In this document: positions 1 to 6,454 of the stretch, one piece after another | Numbering within the stretch: position 1 is the stretch's first letter | Layout: the number at the start of each line of letters is the position of its first letter | Assembly: GCA_003157175.1 (NCBI GenBank) | Contig: PMIQ01000145.1 | Location: 5,972 to 13,130 of the forward strand | Direction of reading: 5' to 3' | DNA length: 7,159 nucleotides | Source of the DNA: Chloroflexota bacterium | GTDB taxonomy: Bacteria; Chloroflexota; Limnocylindria; Limnocylindrales; CSP1-4 | The notes under the pieces: model-generated | What the model was told of the DNA's origin: nothing | The model's database searches: none | Seen by the model: only the letters and a program-made list of their open reading frames with translations | Program-made: the position numbers and the translations under genes

Positions 1-334
1 CCGGCGGCGTCTTGACCCTGGGGACGACATTGCCCCGACGCCATTCGCCTTCCGCCTCGTCCGGATCGAGTCCAAGGTAGGTGGCGTAGTTGCGCAGGAA
101 CCCGCGCGCATAAACGGCCCCCGGGAGTTCCGAGAACTCGCCCTGCTCCATGGCCGCCAGGTACTTGATGCGAATCTTGGTGTCGCGTTCGACACGGAAC
201 AGATCCACGCCCCTCGCCTCGCGGGCGTCACGCAGCCGATCCGATATCGGTAGATTGGCCGCCCCGGCCTCGGCGGACCCATTCCCCACCCCCATCTGGC
301 GCCTCAACCGGCGCGGCTGTCGGTTCGTCGTCAT
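1..334 (-). CDS. RodZ-type helix-turn-helix protein, N-terminal part (runs off left edge)
   Basis: The 111 visible codons start with an ATG at 334 and stay open to the window edge, so the C-terminus is not seen. Residues about 30-95 form the HTH domain found at the N-terminus of RodZ and its relatives: 'RLRDAREARGVDL', then 'TKIRIKYLAAMEQGEF' and the hallmark 'LPGAVYARGFLRNYATYLGLD'-like stretch at about 70-90. In RodZ this domain is cytoplasmic, binds MreB and is followed by a membrane segment; whether a membrane segment follows here cannot be seen. Its ATG overlaps the ftsK stop as ATGA, and GAGGA lies 6 bases upstream (341-345), which supports this start. A second ATG at 295 (codon 14), also with GAGG upstream, would remove only a basic, non-conserved leader. 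A similar HTH gene (ymfM) lies downstream of spoIIIE in Bacillus. The domain call is firm; a cell-shape role rather than a plain regulator is inference. Confidence 0.85.
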   Translation of the reverse strand, partial: MTTNRQPRRLRRQMGVGNGSAEAGAANLPISDRLRDAREARGVDLFRVERDTKIRIKYLAAMEQGEFSELPGAVYARGFLRNYATYLGLDPDEAEGEWRRGNVVPRVKTPP

Positions 335-2712
335 GCGTCATCCTCGCCGTGCCTGTTGAACGGATGCGCCGGCGCGGGACCGTCTCTACGCAGCACCTGC
401 CTCGCATTGGATCCGTCGAACGGGCCGATGTAACCGCGCTCCTCCAGCTGATCGATGATCCTCGCGGCGCGGGCATAGCCGATCTTCAGGCGTCGTTGGA
501 GAAGGGACGCCGAGGCACGATCGTACTCCTGGATGACGCCTACGGCATCGAGCAGCAGCCGGTCGGCGTCTTCGTCCGGCGGCTCGGGGACCCCTTCCGT
601 CTCCTCGCCGCTCTCCACGATGCCCATGTCGTAGTGCGGCTCAGCCTCGGCCCGCCAGTGCTCGGTGATGTTGCCGATCTCCTTGTCGGAGACGAAGACG
701 CCCTGCAGCCGAATTGGTCGCGGCAAGTCCGCCGGCTGGAAGAGCATGTCGCCGCGACCGATCAAGTCCTCGGCGCCCGGCATGTCGAGGATCGTGCGCG
801 AGTCGATCTGAGAGGCCATGGCGAAAGCGATACGGCTCGGGAAGTTGGCCTTGATCAGACCCGTGACGACGTTCACTGAAGGCCGCTGGGTGGCCAGGAC
901 AAGGTGGATGCCCGTGGCGCGGGCCTTCTGGGCCAGCCGAACGATCGGGTCTTCGACGTTCTTGCCCTCGCGCATCATCAGGTCGGCCAGCTCGTCGACG
1001 ATGATCACCAGGTAGGGCAGTCGATCGGCCGGATCGGCCCGGGACTCGTTGAAGCCGGTGATGTTGCGGGCGGTGGCGCCGGCGAACCGGCGGTAGCGGT
1101 TCTCCATCTCGGAAACGGCCCACTTGAGCGCGGCTTTGGCCCGCTCCGGCTCCGTGATGACCGGCACCATCAGATGCGGCAGGCCGTTGTAGGCCGACAG
1201 CTCGACGCGCTTGAGGTCCATCAGGACCAGCCGCACCTCATCCGGCGTGGCGTTGCACAGGAGACTCGTGATCAGCGCATTGACCATGACGCTCTTGCCC
1301 GAGCCCGTGGCGCCGGCGATGAGCAGATGAGGCATCTTGGCCAGATCTGTCGCTCGAGCGTGGCCCGCCACGTCACGCCCGAGGGCGAAGGTGAGCTTCG
1401 AGGCGTCGCGGAGGTCGACCTCCTCGAGGATCCGCCGCAATGCGACGATGTTGAAGTCCTTGTTCGGGATTTCCAGCCCAACTACGCTCTTGCCCGGGAT
1501 CGGTGCCTCGATGCGAATTGTCCGCGCTGCGAGCGCCATGGCCAGGTCGTCCGAGAGAGCCTCGATACGGGAGACCTTGATCTCAGGCGACGGCTCGACC
1601 TCGTACTGCGTCACTACCGGGCCGGCGTTCCAGACCGCGACCCGCGCCGGGATGTTGAAGCTCGCCAGCTTGGCCTCGATGATCGCGGCATTGCGCTGGT
1701 GATCCATGGTGCTGTCACCGTTGCGAGGCGCGATGTCCTCGAGCAGCGCGAGCGGCGGGAGGTGATACTCAGGACGAGGCTTCGCCGCGGCCATGGCCTC
1801 GCCCGCTCCGGTCAGGCCGTCCGCGGGGCCGATCGCGTGCTGACCGCGGACCGGCCCTCCGTCGCGGACCGAGCCAGCGGCCCGCGCAGCGTCCGAGATG
1901 GAGGCGGTGTCGCGCAGCGGCCCGCCGTCGCGCGTGGTGTCGCCGGGCGCTACCTGCGGCGCGAAGGTCAATGAGGTGGGCCCTAGATTCGGGATTGCCG
2001 GCGGAATGGCCGGTGCGCGCTGATCCGCGGCCTTGCCCCGCGGCTCGAGCGCGATGGCTTCGCGCCCCAGCTGTTCCGGCTTGTCGGCCCTGTCCGCGCG
2101 GGCTCCTCCGCCGATCGGGACCGCGACCTTCTCGGGAGCGGGGCGGAACAGCGCGTTTGCCGCGTTGGAGGCAAGCCGCGCGATCGGCGCGATGGCGGCG
2201 GGCAGGGACATGTCGAGCGCCAGCAGCAGACCGCCGATCATCACAACGGTAAGCAGGATCGCCGTGCCGGGCGTCGTGATCAGGCCAGGCAGGTTCTGGG
2301 CAAGAGCCTTCCCGATGATGCCGCCGCTCTTGGGAATAGCGAGCTCGATCAGACCCAGGCTCGCGCCGAATCCAATCGAGGTCCCAAACGCCGCGAGTTC
2401 CCAGTCGCCTCGAACGCCCTTGGCCCTCTCGACCATCCACCAGCCAACGGCCAGCATCAGGAACGGCAGCACGCGCCGACCCGAGCCGAACCATGGGGCG
2501 ATGGAGTCGCGCCACCAGTCGGTGAGTTTGCCCTCCCCGGGCAGCATCAGCGCGATCAGGGTCGCCACGCCCACGAGCATCAGGACAAGCCCGATGATCG
2601 ACCGAACCACGTCCGGCGCGATCCGTGGCGTGCCGCTGCTGCGACTGCTTCGCCGGCGAGCCGGGGCGGGGCGGCTGTTGCGACTGGTGGCCGAGCCGCT
2701 GCGCGTCGACAT
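331..2712 (-). CDS. ftsK: FtsK/SpoIIIE family DNA translocase
   Basis: This 793-residue protein is a septum-anchored ATP-driven DNA pump that clears chromosome ends from the closing division site. After a basic Arg/Ser-rich leader (1-32) come about four hydrophobic segments (roughly 35-57, 81-96, 105-125, 143-168), then a low-complexity linker (about 190-315) that contains two copies of RDGGP (261-265, 283-287). The motor follows: the alpha/beta part at about 330-450, Walker A GATGSGKS at 467-474, Walker B 'LVIIVDELADL' at 568-578 with D573-E574, and TQRPS at 608-612. The C-terminal winged-helix gamma domain (about 713-776), used for reading oriented DNA sites and for contacting XerD, is present. 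The size is close to B. subtilis SpoIIIE (787) and much shorter than E. coli FtsK (1329), because the linker is short. The ATG directly abuts the rnj stop (TGAATG) and has a strong GGAGGT 4 bases upstream. Translation is probably coupled to rnj. No key motor residue is missing. Confidence 0.97.
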   Translation of the reverse strand: MSTRSGSATSRNSRPAPARRRSSRSSGTPRIAPDVVRSIIGLVLMLVGVATLIALMLPGEGKLTDWWRDSIAPWFGSGRRVLPFLMLAVGWWMVERAKGVRGDWELAAFGTSIGFGASLGLIELAIPKSGGIIGKALAQNLPGLITTPGTAILLTVVMIGGLLLALDMSLPAAIAPIARLASNAANALFRPAPEKVAVPIGGGARADRADKPEQLGREAIALEPRGKAADQRAPAIPPAIPNLGPTSLTFAPQVAPGDTTRDGGPLRDTASISDAARAAGSVRDGGPVRGQHAIGPADGLTGAGEAMAAAKPRPEYHLPPLALLEDIAPRNGDSTMDHQRNAAIIEAKLASFNIPARVAVWNAGPVVTQYEVEPSPEIKVSRIEALSDDLAMALAARTIRIEAPIPGKSVVGLEIPNKDFNIVALRRILEEVDLRDASKLTFALGRDVAGHARATDLAKMPHLLIAGATGSGKSVMVNALITSLLCNATPDEVRLVLMDLKRVELSAYNGLPHLMVPVITEPERAKAALKWAVSEMENRYRRFAGATARNITGFNESRADPADRLPYLVIIVDELADLMMREGKNVEDPIVRLAQKARATGIHLVLATQRPSVNVVTGLIKANFPSRIAFAMASQIDSRTILDMPGAEDLIGRGDMLFQPADLPRPIRLQGVFVSDKEIGNITEHWRAEAEPHYDMGIVESGEETEGVPEPPDEDADRLLLDAVGVIQEYDRASASLLQRRLKIGYARAARIIDQLEERGYIGPFDGSNARQVLRRDGPAPAHPFNRHGEDDA

Positions 2713-4404
2713 TCAGACCTCCACCACGACCGGGAAGACGAGCGGCCGCCGCCGCGTCTGCTCGTACAGGTACCGCGAAACCTCGTCTTTGATCTGGCTC
2801 TTGAGCAGGCCCACCTCGCTCGTCCGATCGCCCGGACTCTCGACCGCGGCCATGATGTGCTCGACCGCACCCTCCATGAGCGGGTCGCGCTCGTTCCCAT
2901 GGACGAAGCCGCGAGTCACTATCTCGGGCCGAGCAACCACTTTCCCGGTCTGCTTGTCGACCGTCACCACGATGATGAACATGCCGTCGCTGGCTAGCGC
3001 GCGCCTGTCGCGAAGGACCACCTCGCCGACGTCGCCGACCGAGAGCCCATCCACGAGAACGTACCCGGAGGTGACCGGGGCGGCGCGTCGGGCACTACCG
3101 TCGGCGAAGAACTCGATGGCCTGGCCGTTCTCGATGATGAAGACGTTCTCCGGCGCCACGCCCGTCTCCACAGCGAGGCGGCCATGCTGTACGAGCATCC
3201 GAAACTCGCCGTGAATCGGGATGAAGTACTTGGGCCGGGTCAGGCCCAGCATCAGCTTGAGCTCTTCCTGGCTGGCGTGGCCCGAAACGTGGGCGTGCTT
3301 GACCGTGTGGTAGTAGACGTTGGCGCCGGCCTTGAAGAGGTTGTCGATGGTCCTCGCCACGTATTCTTCGTTGCCGGGGATCGGGCTGGCGCTGACGATG
3401 ACTGTGTCGCCGGGCTGGATCTCCACGAAACGGTGATCGTGATTGGCCATGCGGGCCAGGCCGGCCATCGGCTCGCCCTGGGCGCCCGTCGTGGCGATCA
3501 CGATCTTGTCCGCAGGAGTCGATCCGATCTGGTCCTTGCCGACGATCTGGCCCGGAGCGTAAGTGAGGTACCCGAGGTCCGTTGCGATCCGGAAGTTCTG
3601 CTCCATCGAGCGGCCGACGACGGCGACGCGGCGGTCGAAAGTCGCGGCCGCGTCGATGACCTGCTGGATGCGGGCGATGTTGCTGGCGAAGGTCGCGACG
3701 ATGACCCGGCCGTCTAGCGGTTCCATGATCTCGCGGAAGGTCTCGCCGACGGTCCGCTCGGAGAGCGTGTAGCCGGCACTCTCCGCGCGAGTCGAGTCGG
3801 AGAGCAGGCAGACGACGCCGTCCTCGCCCAAACGGGAGAGCATCGCGAAGTCGGACCGCCGCCCATCGACCGGCGTGTGGTCGAACTTGAAGTCACCGGT
3901 CGTGACGACCGTCCCGATAGGCGTGTGGAGCGCGATCCCCATGGCGTCGGGGATCGAGTGGCTGATCCGGAACGGCTCCACGCGGAACGGCCCGATCTCG
4001 AGGTTGTCGCCCGGATCCAGGGGCAGGAGTGGATTGTTGTGGAGCTTGTGCTCCTTGATCTTGATCCCCAGCAATCCGCGCGCCAACGTGGAGGCGTACA
4101 CGGGCACGCCGGGGAAGTAGGGCAACACGTACGGCAGGCCACCGACGTGATCCTCGTGCGCATGAGTGATCAGGAAGGCTCGGACCTTCTCTCGGTTCTC
4201 GCGTAGGTAGGTGACATCCGGGATGACCAAATCGATCCCGAACATCTCCTCATCGGGGAACATGAGCCCGCAGTCGACAACGACGATGTCGTCGCCGTAC
4301 TCGAAGACGTACATGTTCTTGCCGATCTCCCCCACGCCTCCGAGGGGGATGATGCGGAGCGGCATCTGCGAATCAGGCATCTGTGCTCGAGTGACGGGCG
4401 GCAT
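2713..4404 (-). CDS. rnj: Ribonuclease J (metallo-beta-lactamase / beta-CASP RNase)
   Basis: At 563 residues this is full length for RNase J, the dual 5'-3' exonuclease and endonuclease of mRNA decay and rRNA maturation. The N-terminal core begins 'LRIIPLGGVGEIGKN' (16-30). The zinc ligands are visible: HAHEDH at 81-86, H149 in ISHSIPD, and D171 in TGDFKFD. The beta-CASP part has TTGAQGEPMAGL from 305, ASPIPGNEE near 339, HVSGHAS with H376 at 372-378, and PIHGEFR with H399 at 396-402. The C-terminal domain (about 450-563) ends 'RRRPLVFPVVVEV', typical of the family. The long extra N-terminal arm of some actinobacterial forms is absent. Alternative ATGs at codons 9 and 14 exist, but only the first has a plausible Shine-Dalgarno sequence. 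It lies 14 bases after the UDG gene and abuts ftsK. It may act with the PNPase encoded just upstream, as in other bacteria; only one RNase J gene is seen here, so J1 versus J2 cannot be assigned. Confidence 0.97.
   Translation of the reverse strand: MPPVTRAQMPDSQMPLRIIPLGGVGEIGKNMYVFEYGDDIVVVDCGLMFPDEEMFGIDLVIPDVTYLRENREKVRAFLITHAHEDHVGGLPYVLPYFPGVPVYASTLARGLLGIKIKEHKLHNNPLLPLDPGDNLEIGPFRVEPFRISHSIPDAMGIALHTPIGTVVTTGDFKFDHTPVDGRRSDFAMLSRLGEDGVVCLLSDSTRAESAGYTLSERTVGETFREIMEPLDGRVIVATFASNIARIQQVIDAAATFDRRVAVVGRSMEQNFRIATDLGYLTYAPGQIVGKDQIGSTPADKIVIATTGAQGEPMAGLARMANHDHRFVEIQPGDTVIVSASPIPGNEEYVARTIDNLFKAGANVYYHTVKHAHVSGHASQEELKLMLGLTRPKYFIPIHGEFRMLVQHGRLAVETGVAPENVFIIENGQAIEFFADGSARRAAPVTSGYVLVDGLSVGDVGEVVLRDRRALASDGMFIIVVTVDKQTGKVVARPEIVTRGFVHGNERDPLMEGAVEHIMAAVESPGDRTSEVGLLKSQIKDEVSRYLYEQTRRRPLVFPVVVEV
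2717..2722 (-). promoter_or_regulatory. Ribosome binding site of ftsK
   Basis: A perfect GGAGGT lies inside the last codons of rnj, 4 bases before the ftsK ATG. It is the strongest Shine-Dalgarno match in the window. Because rnj stops exactly where ftsK starts, ribosomes finishing rnj can restart at once. Confidence 0.7.
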
Positions 4405-4413
4405 CAGTTCTGT

Positions 4414-4420
4414 CCATCCT
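4414..4420 (-). promoter_or_regulatory. Ribosome binding site of rnj
   Basis: AGGATGG on the minus strand overlaps the UDG stop codon (TAG, 4421-4419) and lies 9 bases before the rnj ATG at 4404. The alternative ATGs at codons 9 and 14 have no such site, so this decides the start. The overlap with the UDG stop suggests translation is coupled. Confidence 0.55.
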
Positions 4421-5201
4421 AGAAGAGGCCGAGCTGGGCCGTCGGGTCGAATTCGACGCCGGCTTCGGCGGTCGTGTCCGGGACGGCTTCCCGGACGGCC
4501 TCGGGGGCGGCTTCCGGGTCCGGCGTGACGGCCAGGAGCTCCGGGGCCACCGGTGACGGGACCGGGGCAATCGTGGCGGGTGCTTCACCCGCGGCCTGGT
4601 CGGCGGCCCGAAGAGCGCGGGCCTCGGTCAGAGCCGCGGGCACGCCCTGCATGTCGGTGAACAACGTCTGCTTGAGGGATCCCTGATGCAGAGCGGCAGC
4701 CGGATGGTACATCGCGAACGTCATCGCCTTCGGCGCGCCCGACCCGGCGTCGGCGGCGCGGAAGGTTCCGTGAACCTGCCCGATCCTGGCTCCGGGACTG
4801 AAGCGAGCCATCGAGAAGCGGCCCAGCGTCACGACCAGGGCCGGATCCAGCACCTCCAGCTGGCGCGTCAGATACGGCGCGCATGCGGCGATCTCGTCGG
4901 GCTCCGGGTCGCGGTTGCCGGGCGGCCGGCACTTGACAACGTTAGTGATGAAGACCTCCTCACGCGACCACAGAACCGAAGCGAGCAACTCGTCGAGGAG
5001 GGACCCAGCCTGGCCCACGAACGGCCGACCCTGCCGGTCTTCGTTGAACCCCGGACCTTCGCCCACGAATACGGCTTCCGTTGCGGCGGTCCCTTCCCCC
5101 GGCACGGCCCGCGTCCGACCCTCATGCAGACGGCAGCGAGTGCACGCCGCGACCTCCGCCCCTATCGCGTCGAGCGCAGCCTGGCGCTCGACGTCCGTCA
5201 C
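4419..5201 (-). CDS. udg: Uracil-DNA glycosylase, family 4 (4Fe-4S), with clamp-motif tail
   Basis: This 260-residue enzyme should remove uracil from DNA and so start base-excision repair of deaminated cytosine. Motif A is GEGPGFNED (47-55), followed by 'GRPFVGQAGSLLDELL' (58-73), and the second active-site motif is YHPAAAL (165-171). Four cysteines placed as in family 4 for an iron-sulfur cluster are C20 and C23 (CTRC) and C91 and C107. The fold ends near 195. What follows is a 60-residue Pro/Ala/Glu-rich, probably disordered tail that finishes with QLGLF (256-260), a match to the beta sliding-clamp motif QL[SD]LF. The chosen start is GTG at 5201: it makes a GTGA overlap with the asd stop, has GGGGA upstream, and gives the normal N-terminus. 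The frame stays open upstream to an ATG at 5966, but that stretch is out-of-frame asd sequence. Family assignment is firm; clamp binding is inferred. Confidence 0.95.
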   Translation of the reverse strand: MTDVERQAALDAIGAEVAACTRCRLHEGRTRAVPGEGTAATEAVFVGEGPGFNEDRQGRPFVGQAGSLLDELLASVLWSREEVFITNVVKCRPPGNRDPEPDEIAACAPYLTRQLEVLDPALVVTLGRFSMARFSPGARIGQVHGTFRAADAGSGAPKAMTFAMYHPAAALHQGSLKQTLFTDMQGVPAALTEARALRAADQAAGEAPATIAPVPSPVAPELLAVTPDPEAAPEAVREAVPDTTAEAGVEFDPTAQLGLF

Positions 5202-6271
5202 GAGGCTTCCCCGGCCCCAGTCGGGACCGCCCGTCGCGAGCGGGCCTTGACCCAACCGCGCTCGAGAAGGGTCTCGGCGATCTCCACGGCATTCGTGGCG
5301 GCGCCTTTGCGCAGGTTGTCGCTGACGACCCAGAACGCAATGCCCCGCTGGACCGAAGGATCGGTTCGGACGCGACCCACGAATATGTCGTCCGAGCCGG
5401 CGGCCTGAGTAGCTATCGGGTAGCCGTGGTTCGCCGGATCGTCGATCACCACGACGCCCGGGACGGCCGCGAAGGCGCGGCGGGCCTCGTCCGGCGTGAT
5501 CGGCCGGGTCGTCTCGACGTGGACGGCCTCCGAGTGGCTGACGAAGACAGGCACACGCACGGCTGTGCACGAAAGGCGCAGCTCCGGCAGGTGGAGGATC
5601 TTGCGGCTCTCGGTGACGACCTTCCATTCCTCGCGGGTGTAACCGTTGTCCAGGAAGATGTCGATCTCGGGCAGTGCGTTGAACGCAATCGGGTGCGGGT
5701 AGACCGACGCGACCTTGGGCTCGCCCGCGACGTGAGCGCGGATCTGGTTCTCCAGCTCGGCGAGCGCCTCCGCGCCGGTGCCCGAGACGGACTGGTACGT
5801 GTCGACGACGACACGCTCCAACCCGACGGTGTCGCGCAGCGCCATCAGTACCGGCACGAGCTGCATGGTCGAGCAGTTGGGGTTGGCGATGATCCCCTCG
5901 TGCCACTCCCCGTCCTCCGGGTTCACCTGGCTGACGATGAGGGGCACCGCCGCTTCCATCCGCCACGCATTGGAGTTGTCGATGACCGTCGCGCCGCGCG
6001 CCGCGGCCACGGGGGCCAGCTGCCTGGCCACGTCCGAACCGGCAGAGAAAAGGGCGACGTCGACGCCTTCGAACGCTTCGGGAGTCGCCTCCCCGACAGT
6101 CAGAGTCCGTCCGTCCGCGCTGATCGTGCTACCTGCGGATCGGCCGGACGCAAGCAGTCGAAGCTCGCCGACCGGAAAGTGCCGCTCGGCGAGAACCTGG
6201 ATCATCGTCCGTCCGACGACGCCGGTGGCGCCGACGACCGCGACGGTGAGCGGTTGAGCTTCTCGGGACAT
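5198..6271 (-). CDS. asd: Aspartate-semialdehyde dehydrogenase
   Basis: The 357-residue cytoplasmic enzyme reduces aspartyl-4-phosphate to aspartate 4-semialdehyde with NADPH, the branch point to lysine/diaminopimelate and to threonine and methionine. The nucleotide loop GATGVVG is at 14-20. The catalytic cysteine is C133 in NPNCST (130-135). 'YQSVSGTGAEAL' (159-170) is the conserved segment after it. R239 and H246 (RVPVFVSH) have the same 7-residue spacing as the substrate-binding arginine and catalytic histidine of the E. coli enzyme (R267, H274). The ending 'SDNLRKGAATNAVEIAE' is typical. The length is usual for the family. The ATG at 6271 is the first start after the proposed promoter; its Shine-Dalgarno match is weak, with GGAG only 2 bases away, and an in-frame TGA closes the frame shortly upstream. 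dapA and an aspartokinase gene, often next to asd, are not between it and rnj. Confidence 0.97.
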   Translation of the reverse strand: MSREAQPLTVAVVGATGVVGRTMIQVLAERHFPVGELRLLASGRSAGSTISADGRTLTVGEATPEAFEGVDVALFSAGSDVARQLAPVAAARGATVIDNSNAWRMEAAVPLIVSQVNPEDGEWHEGIIANPNCSTMQLVPVLMALRDTVGLERVVVDTYQSVSGTGAEALAELENQIRAHVAGEPKVASVYPHPIAFNALPEIDIFLDNGYTREEWKVVTESRKILHLPELRLSCTAVRVPVFVSHSEAVHVETTRPITPDEARRAFAAVPGVVVIDDPANHGYPIATQAAGSDDIFVGRVRTDPSVQRGIAFWVVSDNLRKGAATNAVEIAETLLERGWVKARSRRAVPTGAGEAS

Positions 6272-6309
6272 GGCTCCACTACTCTTCTGGGCTTGCGGGC
6301 ACAGTCAGA

Positions 6310-6318
6310 AGTATACCA
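6310..6318 (-). promoter_or_regulatory. Extended -10 promoter for the asd-udg-rnj-ftsK unit
   Basis: The minus strand reads TGGTATACT, that is TG-N-TATACT, one mismatch from the extended -10 consensus TGNTATAAT. The hexamer at the expected -35 place (6333-6338, CGAGCG, 17-base spacer) is poor, which extended -10 promoters tolerate. Transcription would start near 6303, leaving a leader of about 32 bases before the asd ATG. This is the only stretch of the intergenic region with a good -10 match next to a gene start. Confidence 0.5.
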
Positions 6319-6344
6319 GCGGGCCGGGTGACGCTCGTCCAGGC

Positions 6345-6380
6345 GTGCATATGCGAACGACGCCGCGTATGGATATGCAC
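6345..6380. repeat. Inverted repeat GTGCATAT...ATATGCAC upstream of asd, possible operator
   Basis: Arms of 8 bases at 6345-6352 and 6373-6380 are perfect reverse complements, separated by 20 bases. The left arm also overlaps an 8-base palindrome GCATATGC (6347-6354). The arms are AT-rich islands in GC-rich DNA and sit just upstream of the proposed asd promoter, with the centre about 60 bases before the predicted transcription start, where activators often bind. A repeat of this size can occur by chance in a region this long, so a regulator site is only a suggestion. Confidence 0.35.
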
Positions 6381-6390
6381 TCAGTGGATA

Positions 6391-6438
6391 CAGAGCGACC
6401 GGCGAACGCGTCTTTCGACGCTCCCGCCGGCCGCCCCG
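6391..6438 (-). terminator. Long hairpin after pnp, probable 3' end or stability element
   Basis: Read on the minus strand, 14 bases at 6438-6425 pair with 6404-6391 (11 Watson-Crick and 3 G-U pairs, no gap). A 3x3 internal loop (GGA/GTT) follows, then an inner 5-bp stem GCGTC/GACGC closed by a GAAA (GNRA) tetraloop at 6416-6413. It starts 16 bases after the pnp stop codon. The bases after the stem read TATCCACTGAG, so there is no U-tract, and a classic intrinsic terminator is not shown. It could be a U-less terminator, a barrier that protects the pnp 3' end from exonucleases, or a processing site. The structure is read directly; the role is inferred. Confidence 0.6.
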
Positions 6439-6454
6439 AAAACGAATGTCAGAT

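Noticed and set aside
1856..1935. Repeated RDGGP-coding segment in the FtsK linker as a possible tandem repeat
   Set aside because: Only two imperfect copies exist, in a low-complexity linker that varies freely in this family.
904..1974. Long plus-strand open frame of 356 codons inside ftsK
   Set aside because: It lies antisense to well-supported FtsK motor sequence, shows no recognisable domain and has the low-complexity Arg/Asp-rich make-up of an antisense frame in GC-rich DNA.
2200..2538. Possible FtsK-orienting sites of the E. coli KOPS form GGGNAGGG (2200-2207 on plus, 2531-2538 on minus)
   Set aside because: There is one on each strand, so no orientation bias is visible, and such G-rich octamers are expected by chance in this composition. 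The site recognised by this FtsK is unknown.
2033..3214. Plus-strand open frame of 393 codons across the ftsK/rnj junction
   Set aside because: It is antisense to two conserved genes and their junction, is rich in Ser/Arg/Thr with no motif, and has no good ribosome site of its own.
5202..5966. Upstream extension of the UDG frame to an ATG at 5966, giving a 515-residue protein
   Set aside because: The added part is out-of-frame asd sequence. The GTG at 5201, with the GTGA overlap and upstream GGGGA, gives a normal family-4 N-terminus.
5081..6331. Plus-strand open frame of 416 codons opposite asd
   Set aside because: Although long, it mirrors the asd coding frame, is full of Asp/Arg/Val repeats typical of reversed GC-rich codons, and matches no family I know.
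6272..6454. Possible small protein gene in the pnp-asd intergenic region (short plus-strand frames start at 6270 and 6328)
   Set aside because: Both frames run through the hairpin and one into pnp, lack ribosome sites and have no recognisable features; regulatory content explains the region better.
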